From Carallia brachiata (Eukaryota > Streptophyta > Magnoliopsida > Malpighiales > Rhizophoraceae), in the NCBI GenBank assembly GCA_021464245.1, contig JADCRB010000028.1:3001553-3065552 (forward strand): a stretch of DNA of 64,000 nt, written 5' to 3'. Below the pieces are notes generated by a model that had not been told where the DNA came from, searched no databases, and was given only the letters and a program-made list of their open reading frames with translations. The first letter of the stretch is position 1, and each line of letters opens with the position of its first letter. Both the position numbers and the translations under genes were made by a program. Of this stretch, positions 1-12,592 are shown piece after piece.

Positions 1-1893
1 AGTTTAATTTGGGTTAAATAAGCCATTAAAATGCAAGAAAATCACTTATTTGCGAGAAATGATGTAATTTAGCCTCTTTAATCGTGACACAAATGGTCTT
101 ATGCAACTAATAAAATGCAAATTACGATCAATTGAACACTTGTTAGAGGGAATTGAAAGCATTTAACACGCCAAAAGGTGTGGAAATGATTTTTGCATTG
201 AAATTAAAGGTTTTTGTAAGCATTTATACTTCATTTAAGTTTAATTTGGGTTAAATAAGTCATTAAAGTGCAAGAAAATCACTTATTAACGAGAAATGAA
301 GTAATTTTGCATCTTTATTCGTGAGATAAATGGTCTTATGCAACTAATAAATCCAAATTATGACCAATTGCCCACTTATTAGAGGAAATTGAATGCATTT
401 AATTCCCCCAAAGGTGTTGCAAATGCTTTTTTCATTGAAATTAAGGGTTTTTGTAAGCATTTATCCTTAATTTAAGTTTAATTTGGGTTAAATAAGTCAT
501 TAAAAAGTAAGAAAATCACTCATTTGCAAGAAATGAAGTGATTTAGCCTCTTTATTCTTGACACAAGTGGTCTTATGCAACCAATAAATGCAAATTATGA
601 TCAATTAAATACTTATTAGAGGGAATTAAATGCATTTAACACCCCAAGAGGTGTTGGAAATGGTTTTTGCATTGAAATTAAAGGTTTTTGTAAGCATTTA
701 TACATCATTTAAGTTTAATTTGGGTTAAATAAGCATTAAAGTGCAAGAAAATCACTTATTAGCGAGAAATGAAGTAATTTTGCATCTTTATTCGTGACAC
801 AAATGGTCTTATGCAACTAATAAATGCAAATTATGATCAATTGCACACTTATTAGAGGGAATTGAATGCATTTAACACCCCAAAAGGTGTTTGAAATAGT
901 TTTTGCATTGAAATTAAAGGTTTTTGTAAGCATTTATACTTCATTTAAGTTTAATTTGGATTAATTAAGCCATTAAAACGTAAGAAAATCACTTATTTGC
1001 AAGAAATGAAGTAATTTAGCCTCTTTATTCGGGACACAAATGGTCTTATACAACTAATAAATGCAAATTACGATCAATTGAACACTTATTAGAGGGAATT
1101 GAATGCATTTAACACCCCAACAGGTGTTGGAAATGGTTTTTGCATTGAAATTAAACGTTTTTTTAAGCATTTAAACTTCATTCAAGTTTACTTTGTGTTT
1201 AATAAGTCATTAAAGTGCAAAAAATCACTTATTTGCATGAAATGAACTAATTTAGCCTCTTTATTAATGACACAAATGGTCTTATGCAACTAATAAATGC
1301 AAATTATGATCAATTGCGCACTTATTAGAAGGAATTAAATGCATTTAACGACCCAAAAGGTGTTGGAAATGGTTTTTGCATTGAAATTAAAGGGTTTTGT
1401 AAGCATTTATACTTCATTCAAGTTTAATTTGGCTTAAATACGGCTTTAAAATCCAAGAAAATCACTTATTTGCAAGAAATGAAGTGATTTAGCCTCTTTA
1501 TTCGTGACACAAATGGTCTTGTGCAACCAATAAATGCAAATTTTGATCAATTGCACACTTATTGGAGGGCATTGAAAGCATTTAACACCCCAAAAGGTGT
1601 TGGAAATGGTTTTTGCATCTAAATTAAAGGTTTTTGTAAGCAGTTATACCTAATTTAAGTTTAATTTGGGTTAAATAAGCCATTTAAATGCAGGAAAATA
1701 ACTTATTTTCAAGAAATAATGTAATTCAGCCTTTTTATTTGTGACACAAATGGTCTTATGCAGCTAATAAATGCAAATTACGATCAATTGAACATTTATT
1801 AGAGGGAATTGAATGCATTTAACTCCTCAAAAGGTGTTGGAAATGGTTTTTGCATTGAAATTAAACGTTTTCGTAAGCTTTTATACTTTATTT
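1..1893 (+). repeat. Segment A, HOR copy 1: eight monomers a-b-c-d-e-f-g-h
   Basis: Monomer starts are 1 (a), 237 (b), 474 (c), 711 (d), 947 (e), 1184 (f), 1420 (g) and 1657 (h). Diagnostic variants are: a, ttgcgagaaatg; b, gaccaattgcccac with a run of five C before aaaggtgttgc; c, taaaaagtaagaaaatcact with ccaagagg; d, ttagcgagaaatg with ttttgcatc; e, gggttaattaagcc or a close variant; f, gaactaattt, attaatgac and aacgaccc; g, aaccaataaatgc, tttgatc and ttggaggg; h, aataacttattttc, attcagcc, atgcagc and acgttttcg. The same order returns in the two following copies, so this is a true higher-order unit and not random divergence. Confidence 0.9.
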
Positions 1894-4722
1894 AAGTTTA
1901 ATTTGGGTTAAATAAGCCATTAAAAATGCAGAAATCACTATTTGCGAGAAATGAAGTAATTTAGCCTCTTTATTCGTGACACAATAATCTTATGCAACTA
2001 ATAAATACAAATTACGATCATTGAACAATTATTAGAGGGAATTGAAAGCATTTAACGCCAAAAGGTGTTGGAAATGATTTTTGCATTGAAATTAAAGGTT
2101 TTTGTAAGCATTTATACTTCATTTAAGTTTAATTTGGGTTAAGTAAGCCATTAAAGTGCAAGAAAATCACTTATTAGCGAGAAATGAAGTAATTTTGCAT
2201 CTTTATACGTGACACAAATGGTCTTCTGCAACTAATAATGCAAATTATGATCAATTGCACTTATTAGAGGAATTGAATGCATTAACCCCAAAGGTGTTGG
2301 AAATGGTTTTTTACATTGAAATTAAAGGTTTTTGTAAGCATTTATACTTCATTTAAGTTTAATTTGGGGTAATTAAGCCATTAAAAAGTAAGAAAATCAC
2401 TCATTTGTAAGAAAAGAAGTGATTTAGCCTCTTTATTCATGACACAAGTGGTCTTATGCAACCACTAAATGCAAATTACGATCAATTAAACTCTTATTAG
2501 AGGGAATTAAATGCATTTAACACCCCAAGAGGTGTTGGAAATGGTTTTTGCATTGAAATTAAAGGTTTTTGCAAGCATTTATACTTCATTTAAGTTTAAT
2601 TTGGCTTAAATAAGCCATTAAAGTGCAAGAAAATCACTTATTAGCGAGAAATGAAGTAATTTTGCATCTTTATTCGTGACACAAATGGTCTTATGCAACA
2701 AATAAATCCAAATTATGACCAATTGCCCACTTATTAGAGGAAATTGAATGTATTTAATATCCCCAAAGGTGTTGCAAATGGTTTTTACATTGAAATTAAA
2801 GGTTTTGTAAGCATTTATCCTTAATTTGAGTTTAATTTGGGTTAAATAAGTCATTAAAAAGTAAGAAAATCACTCATTTGTAAGAAAAGAAGTGATTTAG
2901 CCTCTTTATTCATGACACAAGTGGTCTTATGCAACAACTAAATGCAAATTACGATCAATTAAACTCTTATTAGAGGGAATTAAATGCATTTAACACCCCA
3001 AGAGGTGTTGGAAATGGTTTTTGCATTGAAATTAAAGATTTTTGCAAGCATTTATACTTCATTTAAGTTTAATTTGGCTTAAATAAGCCATTAAAGTGCA
3101 AGAAAATCACTTATTAGCGAGAAATGAAGTAATTTTGCATCTTTATTCGTGACACAAATGGTCTTATGCAACAAATAAATCCAAATTATGACCAATTGCC
3201 CACTTATTAGAGGAAATTGAATGTATTTAATATCCCCAAAGGTGTTGCAAATGGTTTTTACATTGAAATTAAAGGTTTTTGTAAGCATTTATCCTTAATT
3301 TGAGTTTAATTTGGGTTAAATAAGTCACTAAAAAGTAAGAAAATCACTCATTTGTAAGAAATGAAGTGATTTAGCCTCTTTATTCATGACACAAGTGGTC
3401 TTATGCAACCACTAAATGCAAATTACGATCAATTAAACTCTTATTAGAGGGAATTAAATGCATTTAACACCCCAAGAGGTGTTGGAAATGGTTTTTGCAT
3501 TGAAAGTAAAGGTTTTTGCAAGCATTTATACTTCATTTAAGTTTAATTTGGCTTAAATAAGCCATTAAAGTGCAAGAAAATCACTTATTAGTGAGAAATG
3601 AAGTAATTTTGCATCTTTATACGTGACACAAATGGTCTTCTGCAACTAATAAATGCAAATTATGATCAATTGCACACTTATTAGAGGGAATTGAATGCAT
3701 TTTATACCCCCAAAGGTGTTGCAAATGGTTTTTGCATTGAAATTAAATGTTTTTGTAAGCATTTATACTTCATTTAAGTTTAATTTGGGTTAATTAAGCC
3801 ATTAAAATGTAAGAAAATCACTTATTTGCAAGAAATGAAGTAATTTAGCCTCTTTATTCGTGACACAAATAGTCTTATGCAACAAATAAATGCAAATTAC
3901 GATCAATTGAACACTTATTAGAGAGAATTAAATGCATTTAACACCCTAAGAGGTGTTGGAAATGGTTTTTGCATTGAAATTAAAGGTTTTTTAAGCATTT
4001 AAACTTCATTCAAGTTTAATTTGGGTTAAATAAGCCATTAAAATGCAAGAAAATCACTTATTTGCATGAAATGAACTAATTTAGCCTCTTTATTAATGAC
4101 ACAAATGGTCTTATGCAACCAACAAATGCAAATTATGATCAATTGAACACTTATTAGAGGGAATTGAATGCATTTAACACCCCAAAAGGTGTTGGAAATG
4201 GTTTTTGCATTGAAATTAAAGGTTTTTTTAAGCATTTATACTTCATTCAAGTTTAATTTGGGTTAAATAAGCCATTAAAGTGCAAGAAAATCACTTATTA
4301 GCGAGAAATGAAGTGATTTAGCCTCTTTATTCGTGACACAAATGGTCTTATGAAACCAATAAATGCAAATTTTGATCAATTGCACACTTATTGGAGGGAA
4401 TTGAAAGCATTTAACACCCCAAAAGGTGTTGGAAATGGTTTTTCCATTTAAATTAAAGGTTTTTGTAAGCATTTATACCTAATTTCAGTTTAATTTGGGT
4501 TAAATAAGCTATTTAAATGCAAGAAAATAACTTATTTTCAAGAAATAACGTAATTCAGCCTTTTTATTTGTGACACAAATGGTCTTATGCAGCTAATAAA
4601 TGCAAATTACGATTAATTGAACACTTATTAGAGGGAATTGAATGCATTTAACACTTCAAAAGGTGTTGGAAATGGTTTTTGCATTGAGATTAAACGTTTT
4701 CGTAAGCATTTATACTTTATTT
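1894..4722 (+). repeat. Segment A, HOR copy 2, expanded to 12 monomers
   Basis: The type order is a (1894), d (2125), c (2355), b (2592), c (2828), b (3065), c (3302), d (3539), e (3776), f (4012), g (4249), h (4486). Compared with copy 1 it has four extra monomers, explained by amplification of a b-c pair. The monomer at 4249 is a chimera: its first part is type d (ttaaagtgcaag, ttagcgagaaatg) and the rest is type g (aagtgattt, aaccaataaatgc, ttggaggg), with the switch between about 4303 and 4314. The monomer at 4012 starts as f but has the ordinary dyad region aacacccc, so it is also mixed. Confidence 0.87.
2355..3538 (+). repeat. c-b-c-b-c dimer amplification inside HOR copy 2
   Basis: Five monomers alternate between types c and b at a 474-bp period (2355/2828/3302 for c; 2592/3065 for b). 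The two b copies are almost identical over their length and share the private features caacaaataaatcc, gaccaattgcccac and tgtatttaatatcccc. The c copies share actcatttgtaagaaa, cacaagtggtc and aactcttattagagg. Elsewhere in segment A the b-c pair occurs once per HOR copy, so this is a local tandem dimer expansion. Confidence 0.9.
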
Positions 4723-6610
4723 AAGTTTAATTTGGGTTAAATAAGCCATTAAAGTGCAAGAAAATCACATATTAGCGAGAAATGAAGTAATTTTGCATCT
4801 TTATTCGTGACACAAATGGTCTTATGCAACAAATAAATGCAAATTATGACCAATTGCCCACTTATTAGAGGAAATTGAATCCATTTTATACCCCCAAAGG
4901 TGTTGCAAATGGTTTTTGCATTGAAATTAAGGGTTTTTGTAAACATTTATCCTTAATTTAAGTTTAATTTGGGTTAAATAAGTCATTAAAAAGTAAGAAA
5001 ATCACTCATTTGCAAGAAATGAAGTGATTTAGCCTCTTTATTCATGACACAAGTGGTCTTAGCAACCAAAATGCAAATTATGATCAATTAAACACTTATT
5101 AGAGGGAATTAAATGCATTTAACACCCCAGGAGGTATGGAAATGGTTTTTGCATTGAAATTAAAGGTTTTTGTAAGCATTTATACTTCATTTAAGTTTAA
5201 TTTGGGTTAAATAAGCCATTAAAGTGCAAGAAAATCATTTATTAGCGAGAAATGAAGTAATTTTGCATCTCTATACGTGACACAAATGGTCTTCTGCAAC
5301 TAATAAATGCAAATTATAATCAATTGCACACTTATTAGAGGGAATCGAATGCATTTAACACCACAAAAGGTGTTGGAAATGGTTTTTGCATTGAAATTAA
5401 AGGTTTTTGTAAGCATTTATACTTTATTTAAGTTTAATTTGGGTTAATTAAGCCATTAAAATGTAAGAAAATCACTTATTTGCAAGAAATGAAGTAATTT
5501 AGCCTCTTTATTCGTGACACAAATGGTCTTATACAACTAATAATTGCAAATTACGATCAATTGAACACTTATTAGAGGGAATTGAATGCATTTATCACCC
5601 CAAAAGGTGATGGAAATGGTTTTTGCGTTGAAATTGAAGGATTTTGTAAGCATTTATACTTCATTTAAGTTTAATTTGGGTGAAATAAGCCATTAAAATG
5701 TAAGAAAATCACTTATTTGCATGAAATGAACTAATTTAGCCTCTTTATTAATGACACAAATGGTCTTATGCAACTAATAAATGGAAATTATGATCAATTG
5801 CACACTTATTAGAAGGAATTGAATGCATTTAACGACCCAAAAGGTGTTAGAAATGGTTTTTGCATTGAAATTAAAGGTTTTTTTAAGCATTTAAACTTCA
5901 TTCAAGTTTAATTTGGGTTAAATAAGCCATTAAAGTGCAAGAAAATCACTTATTTCCATGAAATGAACTAATTTAGCCTCTTTATTAATGACACAAATGG
6001 TCTTATTCAACTAATAAATGCAAATTATGATCAATTGCGCACTTATTAGAAGGAATTGAATGCATTTAACGACCCAAAAGGTGTTGGAAATGGTTTTTGC
6101 ATTGAAATTAAAGGGTTTTGTAGCATTTATACTTCATTCAAGTTTAATTTGGCTTAAATACGGCTTTAAAATCCAGAAAATCACTTATTTGCAAGAAATG
6201 AAGTGATTTAGCCTCTTTATTCGTGACACAAATGGTCTTGTGCAACCAATAAATGCAAATTTTGATCAATTGCACACTTATTGGAGGGCATTGAAAGCAT
6301 TTAACACCCCAAAAGGTATTGGAAATGGTTTTTGCATCTAAATTGAAGGTGTTTGTAAGCATTTATACCTAATTTAAGTTTAATTTGGGTTAAATAAGCC
6401 TTTTAAATGCAAGTAAAAATAACTTATTTTCAATAACGTAATTCAGCCTTTTTATTTGTGACACAAATGGTCTTATGCAGCTAATAAATGCAAATTACGA
6501 TCAATTGAACATTTATTAGAGGGAATTGAATGCATTTAACTCCTCAAAAGGTGTTGGAAATGGTTTTTGCATTGAAATTAAACGTTTTCGTAAGCTTTTA
6601 TACTTTATTT
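4723..6610 (+). repeat. Segment A, HOR copy 3: b-c-d-e-f-f-g-h
   Basis: Monomer starts are 4723 (b), 4960 (c), 5193 (d), 5430 (e), 5667 (f), 5904 (f), 6140 (g) and 6376 (h). Type a is missing between the preceding h (4486) and this b, and f is duplicated. Both f monomers carry gaactaattt, attaatgac, ttagaaggaattg and aacgaccc. The total is still eight monomers and 1,888 bp, very close to copy 1 (1,893 bp). Confidence 0.88.
5594..5611. other. Dyad with a compensated double change
   Basis: Here the arms read atcacc and ggtgat in place of aacacc and ggtgtt. Both changed bases pair with each other, so the inverted symmetry is kept. This is the only such compensated pair I noticed. Confidence 0.75.
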
Positions 6611-6688
6611 AAGTTTAATTTGGGTTAAATAAGTCATTAAAATGCGAGAAAATCACTAATTTGCGAGAAATGAAGTAATTTAGCCTCT
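6611..6688 (+). repeat. Segment A, start of HOR copy 4 (type a monomer, cut by N)
   Basis: The monomer has atgcgagaaaatcac and ttgcgagaaatgaag, the type-a mark, as expected after the type-h monomer at 6376. It stops after tagcctct at the N. Confidence 0.75.
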
Positions 6689-6689
6689 N
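6689..6689. other. Assembly gap shown as a single N (segment A/B seam)
   Basis: The sequence runs from tagcctct (unit position about 78) to gggttaaat (unit position about 12), so the repeat phase jumps. The family also changes here: segment A types stop and the segment B types start. Confidence 0.9.
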
Positions 6690-7619
6690 GGGTTAAATAA
6701 GCTATTAAAATGCAAGAAATCACTTATTTTTAAGAAATGAAGTAATTTAGCCTCTTTATTCGTGACACAAATGGTTTTAAGCAGCTAATAAATGCAAATT
6801 ACGATCAATTGAACAGTTGTTAGATGGAATTGAATGTATTTAACACCCAAAAAGGTGTTGGAAATGGTTTTTGCATTGAAATAAAAGATTTTTGTAATCA
6901 TTTATACTTAATTTAAGGTTAATTTGGGTTAAATAAGCTATTAAAATGCAAGAAAATCACTTATTTTCAAAAAATGAAGTAATTTAGCCTCTTTATTCGT
7001 GATAAAAATGGTCTTATGCAACTAATAAATGCAAATTAGGATCAATTGCACACTTATTAGAGGCAATTGAATGCATTTAACACCCCAAAATGTGTTAGAA
7101 ATGGTTTTTGCATTGAAATTAAAGGTTTTTGTAAGCATTTATACTTTATTTAAGTTTAATTTGGGTTAAATAAGCCATCAAAATGCAAGAAAATCACTTA
7201 TTTTCAAGAAATGAAGTAATTTAGCCTCTTTATTCGTGACACAAATGGTTTTAAGCAACTAAAAATACAAATTAGGATCATTGCACACTTATTAGAGGAA
7301 ATTGAATGCATTTAACACCCCAAAAGGTGTTTGAAATGGTTTTTGCATTGAAATTAAAGGTTTTTGTAAGCATTTATACTTAATTTAAGTTTAATTTAGG
7401 TTAAATAAGCCATTAGAATGCAAGAAAATCACTTATTTTCAGGAAATGAAGTAATTTAGCCTCTTTATTCGTGACGTAAATGGTTTTAAGCAACTAATAA
7501 ATAAAAATTAGGATCAATTGCACACTTATTAGAGGATGAATGCATTTAACACCCCAAAAGGTGTTGGAAATGGTTTTTGCATTGAAATTCATGGTTTTGT
7601 AAGTATTTATACTTAATTT

Positions 7620-7781
7620 AAGTTTAATTGGGTTAAATAAGCCATCAAATGCAAGAAAATCACTTATTTTCAAGAAATGAAGAAATTTAGCCTCTTTATT
7701 CATGACACAAATGGTCTTATGCAGCTAATAAATGTAAATTACGATCAATTAAACACTTATTAGAGTATTTATACTTAATTT
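7620..7781 (+). repeat. Short satellite monomer 1 (162 bp)
   Basis: A deletion joins ttattagag (unit position 148) to tatttatac (about position 222), removing about 73 bp that include the conserved dyad. The junction is at 7765/7766. Confidence 0.93.
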
Positions 7782-7944
7782 AAGTTTAATTTGGGTTAAA
7801 TAAGCCATTAAAATGCAAGAAAATCACTTATTTTCAGGAAATGAAGTAATTTAGCCTCTTTATTCATGACACAAATGGTCTTATGCAGCTAATAAATGTA
7901 AATTACGATCAATTAAACACTTATTAGAGTATTATACTCAATTT
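7782..7944 (+). repeat. Short satellite monomer 2 (163 bp)
   Basis: It has the same junction (7929/7930) and directly follows short monomer 1. It continues with attatactcaattt, the ctcaattt form. Confidence 0.93.
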
Positions 7945-8649
7945 AAGTTTAATTTGGGTTAATAAGATATTAAAATGCAAGAAAATCAATTATTTTAAAG
8001 AAATAAACTAATTTAGCCTTTTATTCTGACACAAATGGTCTTATGCAACTAATAAATGCAAATTACGATCAATTAAACACTTATTAGAGGGAATTGAATG
8101 CATTTAACACCCTAAAAGGTGTTGGAAATGGTTTTTGCATTGCAATTAAAGGTTTTTGTAAGCATTTAAACTTCATTCAAGTTTAATTTGGGTTAAATAA
8201 GCCATTAAAATGCAAGAAAATCACTTATTTTCAAAAATGAAGTAATTTAGCCTCTTTATCATGACACAAATGGTCTTATTGCAGCTAATAAATGTAAATT
8301 ACGATCAATTAAAACTATTAGAGGGAATTGAATGCATTTAACACCCCAAAAGGTGTTGGAAATGGTTTTTGCATTGAAATTAAAGGATTTTGTAAGCATT
8401 TATACTTTATTTAAGTTTAATTTGGGTTAAATAAGCCGTTAAAATATGCAAGAAATCACCTATTTTCAAGAAATGAAGTAATTTAACCTCTTTATTCGTG
8501 ACACAAATGGTTTTAAGCAACTAATAAATGCAAATTACAATCAATTCACACTTATTAGAGGGAATTGAATGCATTTAACACCCCAAAAAGGTGTTGGAAA
8601 TGGTTTTTGCATTGAAATTAAAGTTTTTGTAAGCATTTATAGTTAATTT

Positions 8650-8808
8650 AAGCTAAATTTAGGTTAAATAAGCCATTAGAATGCAAGAAAATCACTTATT
8701 TTTAAGAAATGATAATTTAGCCTCTTCATTCGTGACACAAACGGTCTTATGCAACTAGCAAATGCAAATTAGGATCAATTTCACACTTAGAGTATTTATA
8801 CTCAATTT
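8650..8808 (+). repeat. Short satellite monomer 3 (159 bp)
   Basis: It begins with the aagctaaattt variant and carries ctagcaaatgc. The same deletion junction lies at 8792/8793, in the ctcaattt form, with extra loss in cacttagag. Confidence 0.92.
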
Positions 8809-11389
8809 AAGTTTAATTTGGGTTAAATAAGCCATTAAAATGCAAGAAAATCACTTATTTTCAAGAAATGAAATAATTTAGCCTATTTGTTCTTGACACA
8901 AATGGTCTTATGCAACTAATAAATACAAATTACGATCAATTGAACACTTGTTAAAGGGAATTGAATGCATTTAACACCCCAAAAGGTGTTGGAAATGGTT
9001 TTTGCATTGCAATTAAAGGTTTTTGTAAGCATTTATACTTAATTTAAGTTTAATTTGGGTTAAATAAGCCGTTAAAATGCAAGAAAATCACTTATTTTCA
9101 AGAAATAAACTAATTTAGCCTATTTATTCTTGACACAAATGGTCTTATGCAACTTATGAATGCAAATTACGATCAATTGAACACTTATTAGAGGGAATTG
9201 AATGCATTTAACACCCCAAAAGGTGTTGGAAATGGTTTTTGCATTGCAATTAAAGGTTTTTGTAAGCATTTATACTTAATTTAAGGTTAATTTGGGTTAA
9301 ATAATCCTTTAAAATGCAATAAAATCACTTATTTTCAAGGAATGAAATAATTTAACCGCTTTATTCTTGACACAAATGGTCTTATGCAACTAATAAATGC
9401 AAATTACGATCAATTGAACAGTTGTTAGAGGGAATTGAAAGCATTTAACACCCCAAAAGGTGTTGAAAATGGTTTTTACAGTGAAATTAAAGGTTTTTGT
9501 AAGCATTTATACTTTATTTAAGTTTAATTTGGGTTAAATAAGCTATTAAAATGCAAGAAAATCACTTATTTTCAAGAAATGAAGTAATTTAGCCTCTTTA
9601 TTCGTGATACAAATGGTTTTAAGCAACTAATAAATGCAAATTACGATCAATTGAACAGTTGTTAGAGGGAATTCAATGCATTTAACACCCCAAAAGGTGT
9701 TGGAAATGGTTTTTGCATTGAAATAAAAGATTTTTGTAATCATTTATACTTAATTTAAGGTTAATTTGGGTTAAATAAGCCATTAAAATGCAAGAAAATC
9801 ACTTATTTTCCAAAAATGAAGTAATTTAGCCTCTTTATTCATGACAGAAATGGTCTTATGCAACTAATAAATGCAAATTAGGATCAATTGAACACTTATT
9901 AGAGGGAATTGAATGCATTTAACACCCCAAAAGGTGTTGGAAATGGTTTTTGCATTGCAATTAAAGGTTTTTGTAAGCATTTAAACTTCATTCAAGTTTA
10001 ATTTGGGTTAAATAAGCCATTAAAATGCAAGAAAATCACTTATTTTCAAGAAATGAAGTAATTTAGCCTATTTATTCTTGACACAAATGGTCTTATGCAG
10101 CTAATAAATGTAAATTACGATCAATTAAACACTTATTAGAGGGAGTTGAATGCATTTAACACCCCAAAAGGTGTTGGAAATGGTTTTTGCATTGCAATTA
10201 AAGGTTTTTGTAAGCATTTATACTTAATTTAAGGTTAATTTGGGTTAAATAGGCCATTAAAATGCAATAAAATCACTTATTTTCAAGAAATGAAATAATT
10301 TAACCTCTTTATTCTTGACACAAATGGTCTTATACAACTAATAAATGCAAATTACGATCAATTGAACAGTTGTTAGAGGGAATTGAAAGCATTTAACACC
10401 CCAAAAGGTGTTGAAAATGGTTTTTACATTGAAATTAAAGGTTTTTGTAAGCATTATACTTATTTAAGTTTAATTTGGGTTAAATAAGCTATTAAATGCA
10501 AGAAAATCACTTATTTTAAGAAATGAAGTAATTTAGCCTCTTTATTGTGACACAAATGGTTTTAAAGCTAATAAATGCAAATTACGATCAATTGAACAGT
10601 TGTTAGATGGAATTGAATGTATTAACACCCAAAAAGGTGTTGGAAATGGTTTTGCATTGAAATAAAGATTTTTGTAACATTTATACTTAATTTAAGGTTA
10701 ATTTGGGTTAATAAGCTATTAAAAATGCAAGAAAATCACTTATTTCAAAAAATGAAGTAATTAGCCTCTTTATTCGTGATAAAAATGGTCTTATGCAACT
10801 AATAAATGCAAATTAGGATCAATTGCACACTTATTAGAGGCAATTGAATGCATTTAACACCCCAAAATGTGTTAGAAATGGTTTTTGCATTGAAATTAAA
10901 GGTTTTTGTAAGCATTTATACTTTATTTAAGTTTAATTTGGTTAAATAAGCATCAAAATGCAAGAAAATCACTTATTTTCAAGAAATGAAGTAATTTAGC
11001 CTCTTTATTCGTGACACAAATGGTTTTAAGCAACTAATAAATACAAATTAGGATCAATTGCACACTTATTAGAGGAAATTGAATGCATTTAACACCCCAA
11101 AAGGTGTTTGAAATGGTTTTTGCATTGAAATTAAAGGTTTTTGTAAGCATTTATACTTAATTTAGGTTAAATAAGCCATTAGAATGCAAGAAAATCACTT
11201 ATTTTCAGGAAATGAAGTAATTTAGCCTCTTTATTCGTGACATAAATGGTTTTAAGCAACTAATAAATAAAAATTAGGATCAATTGCACACTTATTAGAG
11301 GGAATTGAATGCATTTAACACCCCAAAAGGTGTTGGAAATGGTTTTTGCATTGAAATTCATGGTTTTTGTAAGTATTTATACTTAATTT

Positions 11390-11553
11390 AAGTTTAATTT
11401 GGGTTAAATAAGCCATCAAAATGCAAGAAAATCACTTATTTTCAAGAAATGAAGAAATTTAGCCTCTTTATTCATGACACAAATGGTCTTATGCAGCTAA
11501 TAAATGTAAATTACGATCAATTAAACACTTATTAGAGTATTTATACTTAATTT
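11390..11553 (+). repeat. Short satellite monomer 4 (164 bp)
   Basis: The junction is at 11537/11538. This is the counterpart of the short monomer at 7620 in the second HOR copy, without its extra 1-bp losses. Confidence 0.95.
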
Positions 11554-11717
11554 AAGTTTAATTTGGGTTAAATAAGCCATTAAAATGCAAGAAAATCACT
11601 TATTTTCAGGAAATGAAGTAATTTAGCCTCTTTATTCATGACACAAATGGTCTTATGCAGCTAATAAATGTAAATTACGATCAATTAAACACTTATTAGA
11701 GTATTTATACTCAATTT
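11554..11717 (+). repeat. Short satellite monomer 5 (164 bp)
   Basis: The junction is at 11701/11702, in the ctcaattt form. This is the counterpart of the short monomer at 7782, so the tandem pair was copied together. Confidence 0.95.
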
Positions 11718-12428
11718 AAGTTTAATTTGGGTTAAATAAGATATTAAAATGCAAGAAAATCAATTATTTTAAAGAAATAAACTAATTTAGCCTTTTTATT
11801 CTTGACACAAATGGTCTTATGCAACTAATAAATGCAAATTACGATCAATTAAACACTTATTAGAGGGAATTGAATGCATTTAACACCCTAAAAGGTGTTG
11901 GAAATGGTTTTTGCATTGCAATTAAAGGTTTTTGTAAGCATTTAAACTTCATTCAAGTTTAATTTGGGTTAAATAAGCCATTAAAATGCAAGAAAATCAC
12001 TTATTTTCAAAAAATGAAGTAATTTAGCCTCTTTATTCATGACACAAATGGTCTTATGCAGCTAATAAATGTAAATTACGATCAATTAAACACTTATTAG
12101 AGGGAATTGAATGCATTTAACACCCCAAAAGGTGTTGGAAATGGTTTTTGCATTGAAATTAAAGGATTTTGTAAGCATTTATACTTTATTTAAGTTTAAT
12201 TTGGGTTAAATAAGCCGTTAAAATGCAAGAAAATCACCTATTTTCAAGAAATGAAGTAATTTAACCTCTTTATTCGTGACACAAATGGTTTTAAGCAACT
12301 AATAAATGCAAATTACAATCAATTGCACACTTATTAGAGGGAATTGAATGCATTTAACACCCCAAAAGGTGTTGGAAATGGTTTTTGCATTGAAATTAAA
12401 AGTTTTTGTAAGCATTTATAGTTAATTT

Positions 12429-12592
12429 AAGCTAAATTTAGGTTAAATAAGCCATTAGAATGCAAGAAAATCACTTATTTTTAAGAAATGAAGTAATTTA
12501 GCCTCTTCATTCGTGACACAAACGGTCTTATGCAACTAGCAAATGCAAATTAGGATCAATTCCACACTTATTAGAGTATTTATACTCAATTT
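12429..12592 (+). repeat. Short satellite monomer 6 (164 bp)
   Basis: The junction is at 12576/12577, in the ctcaattt form. It starts with aagctaaattt and is the counterpart of the short monomer at 8650. Confidence 0.95.

Larger units (their letters stand above)
6690..10465 (+). repeat. Segment B, 17-monomer HOR copy 1 (about 3.78 kb)
   Basis: The block starts in a monomer with agctattaaa, ggttttaagcagc and gaacagttgttagatgg, and ends just before the related monomer at 10466. It contains 17 monomers, three of them of the short class (7620, 7782, 8650). Family marks are attttcaagaaat in place of tttgcaagaaat, gcattgcaatt, and aaggttaattt or aagctaaattt at the unit start. The first 11 monomers (6690 to about 9090) are repeated in the same order from 10466, at an offset of about 3,772-3,787 bp. 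Parts of this copy (about 7230-8340) have many 1-3 bp deletions that copy 2 lacks. Confidence 0.85.
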
